Shown here: piece after piece, positions 51,301 through 63,300 of the stretch | Layout: every line of letters starts with the position of its first letter | Position numbering within the stretch: the stretch's first letter is position 1 | DNA from: Antedon mediterranea | Lineage: Eukaryota > Echinodermata > Crinoidea > Comatulida > Antedonidae | Direction: 5' to 3' | DNA length: 64,000 bases | Assembly (NCBI RefSeq): GCF_964355755.1 | Contig: NC_092670.1 | Span: 645,001-709,000, forward strand | Position numbers and translations under genes: made by a program | Notes under the pieces: generated by a model | What the model was told of the DNA's origin: nothing | The model's database searches: none | The model's input: the letters and a program-made list of their open reading frames with translations, nothing else

Positions 51301-54300
51301 AAGAAATAACTGGATGAATCAAATAAAGAAAGACTTACAAGGACTAGTAGACACTAACACAATAACAAACCATCCTGCCATAAACAGAAAAAAATGGAAA
51401 CAAATTGTGGAAAGCGTAATGTCGGAAGACGGAAAACGTTAGCAACAAATGCAGTTATTCAATTAACATGGCGTAATCTTAAGTCTAAACAAATCTTAAA
51501 ATGATAATGAAAAATATCTAATAAGTTAAAAACAATGTGTAAAACAGCAAATGTTCTTGTTTCCAAACAGAGTTCATTTAGCTGATTACAAACAGATATA
51601 CATACCTCTAAACAGTTTATAAACAATGCACAAATACTGACAACATTAGAGCCGTTCATAAAGAAATTGCAATTCGCAAGATATCCTTCTACATGTTCCT
51701 TGACTTGTTCAAGGCTGTGAAATATCAAACAAAGTACGTCACTATTGTAAGTGTTAAAGCGCAAAAGCACAACTAAAAGTCCCTGTAACTTATAGTACTT
51801 TTGCCATCTTGAAAAACCTAGAATAGAAAATGTTACAAAATCAAACTCACCTTGACTGAAGTAAGAGCTGAAGTAGAAATGACCTGACAACAGGATTTGG
51901 ATCAATGCAATCCTCTGGGAAGGGTGACACTTTCTTGGTGGCAGGTTGCTTCTGTTTCTTTGAATCGATTGTAACATATCCAAGCAACCTCTTGATGACC
52001 TTTTCGCTTGGTGGCGTTCCATCCGCAAAGCAAAGCTGTGAGATGACTTCCATGAAGAACGAGTTACAACACTGTCTAAATGTGTTGTGCTTTGCAATAG
52101 CCGCACTAACAAAAACAAAAACAATTCAGTATACATACTAGGCAGGTTTCAATACAATATGTTTTAATTTGACACAATTTTTAAATACTTCCAATAGAAA
52201 GGATTGGCTCATATTAGCACCAAGAGAAAAATGATTTAGCCTGCATACCAAATTTTCTAATTTACTTAGTCTGATCAACAAAATAGATATACATTGATGG
52301 CGAAATAGATAAACAATATAAGGCATTTTTCTGTAATAAAAAAAAACCTCCTTACCTTACTTTAGATTGTTCTTTACATTGAAAATCATCAAATTCTGAC
52401 TTGCATGTTGGACATTTACGAGCCATTTCTGTTATGAAGTATTCTTCAATGCATTCCTTACAGAATACATGTTTTGGCTCACACGGAAGCATGACAGGGT
52501 CTGCAATACTTTCTTCACACATTCCACATTTATGGATTCCACTCCTTCAAAAAATGTTGAATGCGAGTAAATAGTCTTTTGTTGTTTAAATTATCTCAAT
52601 AGATCAATATATAAAACAACTAAAAATTAAAATTGCAACTTACTCATAATAAACTTGACCAGATTTCATGTTCATTTTATTTAAGATTTTCACCAACATG
52701 TTTACAGTTTCATCCGTCTTCAAATTTGCCGATTTCTTTAGTCCCTGTAAACACAACACCTCATAATTTTGAATTATTTATTTACCATTTTTAATTATTA
52801 ATATTTTAAATTATGATGCTGTTATCACCTGTAATTTCCGTGCACAATAAATTATTGTATTGTTTTTTTTTGTATCAGAAGAAGAATGTTTTAGAAAATC
52901 TATACATACCAGCCACATGGCTTTGCATTGTGGTGAGATCAATTTTGCAAACTCCTTATTTGGCAAAGAGACATGCTCAAAGAAAAGCTTCATCACAGTA
53001 ATCCTTGACCATAAACATCTGAAAAAATGAAATATTCCTGGTAACGACAGTCTGAGAATTGGAGAATTAATGTAGGATTTAAATGATATAATAATTTTTG
53101 TTTTTTTATTTATTTATCTTTCATATATGTTTTGTTTTATTATTTCTTATGCATCTAACAGTGAGCAACTCACCAATTACAAGATGGATAATAAATGATT
53201 GTGCTTATAAACTAGGAGAGATCTGTAGGTAAATTACACAAACTAGTCCTAACATGATGCTTCATTTCATTTCATTTCAGTTCATTCAATTTTACATACA
53301 GAAAGATTTTGAAAAAAAAAAGAAAAGGTAAAAGAAAACAATATCAACTGAATGAACTGAGGATAAAACAAGAAAGTTTAATAAAATACTTATTTTCATT
53401 GGGGTCCAAAAAATGTTGAATACACTAATTATGTATATTATGTGAAGTGTTTTTGGATTTAAATGCTTAGACAAACATTCACAAACAACCCTTAATTTCT
53501 TCATGAAGCAAAGATACTTAGCTTATATACTGTACCTGCTTTCATCTATAATTATTTGGTTGCCAGCACTGTAAACTCCATTGTCTTTCTTGAACAAGTC
53601 CATCACTCTCTGAACCACTGGAAACAACTTATGTATTTCGTTCAGCCATTTTCTTTGTTTTATTTGTGTGCGGAAATCGCCGTCAATACTGCTCAATACA
53701 TGTTTCAGACTTTTGACATCAATAGTCTACAACATACATATATTTGATTGTCAGTAGGTTTGTTTTTAAGTTTAACCTCTATTCTTATGAAAAGTAAGAT
53801 AAACGTATTTTCATTGACATTGAATTTCTAGAAAATCATGGAAATAAAAACTTCTAAAACCTGAATAGTAAAATGATTCATACCATTTCTCTTTCACTTT
53901 TTATCTCTTCTTCTTCTAGCGCTGTCAAGACACCTGGGCATAGTTCAACGATCTGTGCAAAGTGTTCAAATCTTGTTTGCAACTTGATAAAGGCCAAATG
54001 CACACCGGCAACCAGGTCAACACTTTCAACTTGACCACCAAGTTTGTGTACAACTGACAAAGATGATTTTTTCAACTGTTGGCAGAGTAGCTATTGATAC
54101 AGAAAGAAAACAAGGTTAGCTATTGGGTAATTTATGGTTAAAAATATTCTATAACATGCCTAAAAATACAGAAACTATGAATGGTAACTTTTATTGACAT
54201 TATAGGTAAAACATGTGGATCATATAGCAGCATACCATGTGTTATTGACATTATAGGTAAAACATGTGGATCATATAGCAGCATACCATGTGTTATTGAC

Positions 54301-57300
54301 ATTATAGGTAAAACATGTGGATCATATAGCAGCATACCATGTGTTATTGACATTATAGGTAAAACATGTGGATCATATAGCAGCATACCATGTGTTATTG
54401 ACATTATAGGTAAAACATGTTCAATAAGTCAAATAAAAAAAACTCATGACAAAAGTGTAATTCTAGATCATATAGCAGCATACCTTGTATTCACCATCTT
54501 GTGTCGTCTTGCAAGCCATGCTGACAAAATCTGAGATGTAGCTTTTAATAACATCTTTACTGTCAGTAGTCATGGCAACCTGGAGGATTTTTCCAATCTT
54601 TGATTTTTGTATGTTCCGCAAGAACTGCTGTTCCGATGATATTTCTGCTCCAACTATAAAACAAATTGATTTTAAATAAATTTGACATATAACTGTCTAT
54701 ATTATACCTTTGTAGTGTCTTGTTGTAAATCTAAAAATAACTTGTGTCAAGTTATTGGTCAGTATCACTTCAGAAGTAATTGGAATGCTGATTTACAAGA
54801 AAAACAAACCTTTTGCTTCAGATGCAAATTTCCAAATGTCATCCAACTTTCTCTTAACAATCCAAGAGAATGGAAATTTGGCTGTGAATGATTTACCACC
54901 AAATCCTTGCTCCAAGACCGGTACTTCTGACCTCTGGATTTTTTTCTCAGGAGAAAGGCACATGTCATAGGTCATATTCATCAATTCGTTGGAAGAGAAT
55001 ATATTAAGCCAAAGACGGTGAGCCCAACGATGGTCTGTTTGGTCAGACATCAGAAGGTGGAGGTTGTTACTGATGTCACATGCAGCAATTACTTCAGCCA
55101 GAAATGAGGCTACAGTTGATGTTAAACGTTGCCAACATGCCTGCCTATATATCAAGAAAAACAAAAATGTTTTCAATTCAATTTATTCCGGATTTTTTAC
55201 ACTACAGACAATAACACATACTACATCACACATGCCAGACTGGGGGACTCAAATAGCGAGCTTAATTGCTACAGCGAGCTTAGTGTGCAACACTAAATTA
55301 AACAAAGATTCCAGATCTGAAACAAGTCAATGTAATTCTGGTTACAAATCCTACACTGTGTTGACGGAAAGTATGCCTTCCAGACAACTTTACTCACCTA
55401 AATGTCCCACTCTCTTGTACCTCCTTGATGTCTAGACCTTTTCTGCTTAACCAATCTGAAGGATTTAGTCCTTTTTCTTCTTTCTCTTTCACAAGACTGA
55501 TGATGAGATGCTTTAGTAAATTTACAAATTCTGAAGAAAAATGAAAAATTATACAATTATGGTAAAAAGAAATAAGAGAATGAAATAAAAGTGACATCCA
55601 TCAACCAAGATGTTTTACTGAATGTTTTCAAGCACTATCTGTAAATATAGTTGTACAGTATTACCAACTGGGCTACTTCACTTTATTTATACAATCTATT
55701 TATTAAAAAGTATTAAAATGTGAATAAATTAAACTGCAAGTTGTGTTTAGCCTTATCTATTGTTTATTTACTGTAATTTATTCATGGCATATTTAAGCCA
55801 TCTATAGACTAGGCCTACATGGGGTTAGGGTCAATCAACTACATCAAACAAGATTTCTGAAATGAATAAAAAGACTTAGTACCATGATGAGCACCATCCT
55901 CTTCTATCAGTTGCACTAACAGACGGACTCTCTCCGTCGATCTATGTCGTTGATCGGAAGGATCAATAATTCTTGCCATAGCTGGATGAATACAGTCAAC
56001 AAGAACGGCTGTGTAATTGACAGGAGAAACTTCATCATGTGGAGAGCTCTCCAGATCCATCATTGTGACATCTTCAGAATCTTCTACTTCTTCCTCCATC
56101 CCTTCATCAATCCTGTGCTCCATCATCCCTTCTTCCATTCCTTCCACCATCTCTTCTACTGTGGGATCAACTGAAGATGCCACGACCTGGTTCACATCTG
56201 ATTTACACATTTGATCGATGTTAAACATTGGATCAATGGAATTATACTCCATATCTTCTGATTCATTATCATCATCTTCTTCCATTTCTTCTTCATTTTC
56301 TAAATAGCAAGGAAATTATACTGTATAGTGTACTGTAGTTAATTAACAAAGATAAAATAATAATATTATAACAAACATTACCACAACATAAAATCATTGA
56401 AAGTGTCTAAAAGTTTAAAAAAAAACACACAAGTACCTTCAACAAATAAAGAAATAATATAATTATAATAACAACCATTACCAACAAACAAGGCTAAAAA
56501 TAGTACAAAACATTGATACTTTTTTATATTATAGGCAAATTGCCAAGGATAACCATAAGCAAATTCATTCACTATCCTTCTTAAATGTGGCAATCCTGTT
56601 TACAAGACAAACATATACACAAGATACTTTACATAAATAAAGTTTTACAAGTATTTGGGACTGAACCCACGACCCTTTGATTGGTAGCCAAGCATCATAA
56701 CCACCAAGCCACAACTCCACTTTCCAACATAAAATCAATGAAAGTGTCTAAAAGTAAAAAAAACACACAATTACCTTCAACTTCTTGTTCCCAACTCTGG
56801 CTGATGCTTTCTATGTTCTGCTGTTCCTTTGGAGCTGGAAGTAGTAACTTACTTATTGGTCGGCCTAAAAGTTTGGAAACATCTGGACAATTTTCTTTTG
56901 GAGGTTGAAGGTCGTCGATGTGAGCAGAAGACCATAGTCCACCTATTATGATATAAAAGATAATTTATCCTACATTTTACTGGTTTCTTTGCAAATTGAA
57001 TTTTGTCTATTTGTTCTGTTGCAGTCACTATACACCAACCACATTTACTTTACTTGCAACAAATCTTTTAAGAACTAAAAAAAATCAGTCATTTTTGCTG
57101 CATTTCAACTACGGTAGTAGAAGTTTATACAGAAAATAAGGAAATAGTAAGTTGATAAAAGGATTCTTCAATCAATGCTCTATAATCATTAAAAAAAGAT
57201 ATTATTATGGTATGTATATACCTTGGAATCCATCAAAGCATCTCTTAACACGAGGAAGCTGAATGACAAAGACTACATGAGCTTTGCCTGCAATCTCTTC

Positions 57301-60300
57301 TTCCACAGAAGACAATGCATTCCCTCGTTCATCTTGCACTTGATAGGAAGCACAGGAAATCAAATTTGTGGTGTCGCTGCTTGCATCACATTGCACTAAT
57401 AATAATCTTTCATTTTCAGTAACCGCACCAAAGAATTTTCTAAAAAAAAATAGATAGTATGTGGTGCAAAAGAAAAGAAAGTAATGTGGTATATGCGTAT
57501 TGTGGTAGAAGCCCATCCGACAGTTTGTGGTATAATTATGTGATTTGGCTCTCTGGCATAAATCTACTTTATAAGTTCAAATGAGTTATGACTTTACTTG
57601 GAAATTAAAAAATGCTGTTTTTAACTTACTGGACTCTAACAGAAAACTGTTGTTCATACTGGAACTCTTGTAGGGAGACCAAACTGATGTCAGACACAGA
57701 AACGGATTCTGTAAGAGCTCTGCAATCTTTCTCAGTAAGCAGACGTGAATACGTAGTTACCTAAAAATAATACATACATTCAAAATTCCATGTTATATAT
57801 AAAATGTTTTCCTGAATATAGTTAATAATAATTCACTTTTAACAGTTTTGTAAGAATGTGCTAATGTTTCTAATTTCTGTATTTTTTTGTGCATCCAAGA
57901 TTGAACAGAATAAAAAGGACTAAACCTTACCTGAGCTAAAATGCCTTCATTACCAGGATTGCTTCTAAGCTGATCCTCAAGATAGTCTGCTAGGCATGAA
58001 TGTTTCTGAACATTAAAGTATGTATCCTGTAATGCCTTTTTCTCTTCTTCTCTCATTCTTGTTTCTGATAATCTGGTGACAGATTCAGGGGTTGCACGCA
58101 TCAACAGCTGGTTTTTAACATCTTCAAATACCTTTTGAGAAGTAATTTAAATAATTAAAAAATTTTTAACACTTTTATTTGATAAACATACATAGTTCCT
58201 TTCCAATTTTCTTCATAAAAGCATAGTATGATATAAATTCTCAACTTCAATTGGGGATAGCAAACAACACAAACTGTAGCTTTAAATACCTCTTTAACAG
58301 TATCAAAGGATGACCATCTTTGATACACAAGGGCAGCAACTGTATCACCATGGTAACCAATAAATGCATCACTTTTCTTGAACGCATTATCTGATGAACT
58401 AATGAAGAAATAAAATTAATTGTAAAATTTGGTACTGAAACATGAAAACATTTTTGTTCAGAAAAGAAGAAGTTTGAAGATACTTACTTTACACGATGAA
58501 ATTGTCGTTTGCTAGCAATAAAACTTTCTACCCAATCTTCAAGTCTTTTGACAACTTGCAGCTGCTCTTCACTCAACATTGTTGTCATCGCCAAAAAGTG
58601 TTTCTCAAGACGGTTGATGAGAGGGATTGGAAATCGTGTACGTACAACTTCTTTGTCGGCTACCACTATCAACCTAGAACATATTCAAATCTTGTTTAGT
58701 AACAAACAAGTACCAGACCACAGAGCTACATCCACAGAGCTAGGGAAATGGTAGACTGACATGCACACTCCTTAATATCCCAAAACATGCTTCTGCAAGG
58801 TTAAATTTGCAAAATTAAAAAAGTAATTTTTACCTGAATGAATCATGAACACGGCATTTAACACGGTGTGTGCCTAGTCCAAGATCTACATATCGTTGTC
58901 CGCCAAAGTAAACATAGTACTGGTTGAGGGCGTCATACAAGCTCTCGTAGAGGTTCTCAAGATTCAAAAGGACAACTGTCTTTCCTGCTTCCATATAGAG
59001 TTTAATGCGGTTGATGTTTCTACATACCTGTTAGAATATTGGCATACAATTTAATATTTGGATGAGTGTGGCGCAGTGTGTTGGATGTGAGATCGAGGTT
59101 CGAATCCAACTCTCACCGCATTGCTTGTAACCTTAGGCAAGATACTTTACTTACGTTTGCCTCCACCCAGGTGTATAAATGGGAACTCGGTTAGATCAAG
59201 ACACAACTTTGAGCTGATTACTAGTTGCATTATGGGAGTATGTTTCCTTACGTGTTTGATCCAAAAAAATGACTGCCGTAAGCGCTTAGAGGTTTCACAA
59301 CATTAGGTGCTATATAAATCCAGGATATTATTATTATTGTTATTATACGCAAGATATCAACTGGGAATCTGTAAATTTTCTCCATAATGCTGAACTAAAA
59401 ATATATCTCTAAAGAATTATCGAGATTCACCAAAAGGATTAAAGACACTATCACCTACAATTGTTGTAAAACTAATGCATATATATTTAAAACGTTAAAC
59501 CAGGTCATTCCTTGTCTTAAATGTACATTTTATGGTACACTATGAGAAAAAGAGAGAAGCAATACACTATCTAAAAGTTATCGCAATAGGCCCATATAGT
59601 ATTTGACCCTAAATTAAATCGAAACAACCTAGGGAATGTTAGTATTGAACTGGTGACTTGTAGGAGAGTATTTCAGACAGATGCGGCAGTGTCTAGTTGT
59701 AGCAGCATAGTCCAACCTACCAATGAAATGTTAATATATATCTATAGCAGAATAAGAAATACCTGGGTGTACTCTTGATCAAATGGGAAACTGCTTCCAT
59801 AGATAATGACTGCATCTTTCATCTTATTCAGATGTTGTTGTAAAATTGGGAGAGCTGCAAACTTTTCAGTTAATACAAGAAGATATCTGCTGTCTCTATA
59901 ATGTAAAAGATATTCAGGATTTTTTAACACAAAAAACTTTAAAACAACAAATTTCTTCAAATATCAATAAGCTGTTGGCGCTAAAGAAGGCACTGTTTTT
60001 GAGTAGTTTTTAGGTTTTGTAAACTTACCCATCTGATGTACCATGTCCAACTTTTTTATTTCCTCCAGCCTGTGTCTGACCTTGAGCATCTAAGCTTGCT
60101 TTTATAAGGCCTGATGGAGTACAATCTGGATCACCGTCACGCTAGAAATACAAATCATGGTTTTCAAAAGAATAATTTCATAATTTTTTTAATTAAGTAG
60201 TAAGTCATTACTTATATAATTAAGTTTATGGCAGTGCAATAATTTGCTAAATACATTGCTTGGGCAAATATAAAGCAACCGATAGTCCATTTTTGGTTTC

Positions 60301-63300
60301 AGAAAGAGTGACATGTTTAAAAAAATGTAGACAACTAAACACTAACCTTCTCTTTTCTTATGTATCCTTCAAGTTTCTTCCCAAATATTTCAACGTAGTC
60401 TTCTGTTCCTTCCTTCCCACCAAAGTTCCGTCTAATTGCGTGCTCAATTTGAGCCCAAGTGGGTGGTGATTTTTTAGAGAATTGATTCACCATCTTAATC
60501 AAACTATAACGAAAACCATTAAACTTTAAAAAAACAAACAAAAAGGAGCAGTAACCTTCAATTATTTTCATATTATGTATGGAATTGACATGGGGATGGC
60601 TATTGCTAAAGCCTTGTGTACACTATAAAACTTCATGTGACAAAAAATATGTATTTGGGCATATCACTACCATATTTGGGCATATCACTACCATATTTGG
60701 ACACACCTTTTTTTGTCAAACTAGTTTGATAGTGTAGACAGAGCTTAACAATGCCATAACATTTTCAAATGTTTTTGATAAAGATAATTAGTTGTACTAG
60801 TGATAGATGTATTTGCTTACCTATAAAAGTCTCTTAGTCCAAAGAAATCATGTCCTTGTTCTTGATAGATCTTTAAGTATCCTTCTGCAAGCGGCTTAAG
60901 GATTTGACTGACATTATACGAAGTATCTGATGCACATATGCCCCTAATACATAATAGTAATCAAGATAATTCAGTTTTTTTGACAAAAACACAAGCAAAT
61001 AAGAGGACAACCATGTGATAACTTTACAAAGCAATCTATAAATTCTAAAAAGATTAACGACATCAAAAAAGTCAGTGATGTAGATGCATCATACTTACTT
61101 GGCACTTTCAATTAGTTCAGCTTCGTCTGGAACTCCTCTAGAAACCAATATGCCTCTATTCATCTTGGCAGGATCTAGGGCCCAGTTTGAGATTCCTATG
61201 AATGCAACTTTTTTATAGTCTGGTGGATTGTCTTCTTCTTCAGAGCCATACTCTAGCAACGGATGTAGTGTCTAGAAAAGAAGTATAGGAAAAATAGAAT
61301 TAATGTAAAGCTGATCTGGTTTTAATATTTACATCCCATCTTAAAAAGTAATAAATAATAATAATAAGTAACAGATAAATATTTTATTAACATTTCTATT
61401 TTTTTAAAGCTAATATGTTCATAAAAAGTCAATAAAAAGAATATATACCTTTAAAGGCATTCTTGGAGAGTCTTCAGCAAGTCCAACTTCATCAAGAACG
61501 ACAACGGACACAAATTTGTTTAGATCTTTGCTTTGCTGGAATCGGCTACATTGACGAAAAGTTCCCACAATTCCATCTGGTGTCGACAATGGACTGCACT
61601 GATACGATATCATGTGTACCTGATGCCAAAAAGATTAAAATTCAGAAAAAATGTCAGAATCGTAAGGCTTTTCTTGGGAAAACGTAGCAATAAATGAATT
61701 CTGAAAAAAGTTTAAGAAAACCATACCTGTTTGAGTTCTTTGAAAAGCTCAGATGCTGACGAGTCTCCTTGCATGGCATCAGCCACGATTGTCTTGGCCA
61801 ATGATTTGGAACTTCCAGGTTTGCCGACCAAAAATAACGGGATCCTCAACTCAATGCAGATAATCATCATGAAGATGTTCTCCTTCAGTGCCATGTTGCG
61901 AGCAATGTTTGGACCTAACTGTATTTTATCTAAGAATATTTCTTGACAGCTGGAAAAGAGAAAACAATTTAATACATTCTTGAAACTGCAAGTGGTTACT
62001 TTATATTTGTACATTTTCTGTTTAATTTTTTACTGTTTCATGCTTGAAAAATAAATATCCAACCTGTTAATTTCTCTGTAAATGGTTGTATGACCTCCAC
62101 GTAAATTTAGTGGGTTCTTAAAACTCTTGGCCACAGTTTTTCTGAATTCCTCTCGCTTTTTGTCTAAGCATGCATGGTAGCAGACACCAAGAGCGAGAAC
62201 CAATGCCCATGTAAGGTCATCAATGTCCTTAAAAAAAATGAGACCACAAGAAAGTATTACTCCTTTTGTTCGGTTTATTAGGCTTATTAACAATAACATT
62301 TTCTTTTTTTTACACTTGTGTTAAACAGCGCATATAGACTATTTGTATTTTGCACTATATAAATTTAAAACCATTACATTATTTATGCAGACAGACAAAT
62401 CAGAAAAATAGGTAAAATAAATCAGATTAAGTTCACTGTTTAAAAAAAAAATTAGTTAGAAGGGGTTGTAAGTTAGATTGAGAGATTGGGGAGGGGCACA
62501 ATTCTCATAAAATAAACAAATTATATGCGGCATTCAGTTACATTAACTTCAAAAGACAAAAACAAAATTTGATCATAACAAACAAACCTCTAACTGAGAA
62601 TGTTCATCCTCAGAATCTTCTACATCCTCATATAATTCATCTTCATCCTCTTCCCTTGGTATATCTTCCTCTTCAATGTTAACTTCCTTCTTTCTTTCCT
62701 CAATCAATGGTCGCAGCAAATACTGCTTGTCAAAGAACCACATCATCACATTAAGTGTCCTCTCAACATCCCTTAAGCTCACAAAGCTGCACTCATTCTA
62801 AATAAGACAAACATTAATTGATATAGATATAAAATAATTCTGTCCTGTGTTCAATTTGACCTGTACTATATCAGTTCCTCTCTACACCGCCTTATCCTCA
62901 CTAGTATTTATCAACCAGGTACTCATTTACAGCTTAGTGTATATCTATTCAATTGACATGGAAAGAGAAAAACAACTAAATATTCTATACACTCTAAAAA
63001 TTATTCAAAATTCAAAATAGTATGCAGACATCTTTCCAGGAACTCTTTTCCCATGCTGTGTTTACTTGTTTATAAAATAGGATTTGCATAGGCTTAGCCC
63101 CTTTACTAAATTTACCTTCTGTTCTCTCATAAATGTCTGTGCAGCTGATAACACCTCACAAACAACGTCTACCTGCTGTTGGCTTGCATCAACCTGAATA
63201 ATAAAGCATTACAATTTAAATCACTTGTCACTAAGTAGATAAAGTCAAACTCGCGTTCAGGATATAAATTCTTTTGGGGCAAAAAAGTTTAGTATGAATG

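Noticed and set aside
54138-54534. ITHGMLLYDPHV and CGSYSSIPCVID ORFs
   Set aside because: A 51-bp tandem repeat keeps both strands open; the region is an RNF213 intron apart from the exon at 54484.
59070-59130. tRNA gene with GGTTCGAATCC
   Set aside because: The B box is followed by a SINE body and (ATT)n tail that recur at 44567-44840, and the cloverleaf does not close.
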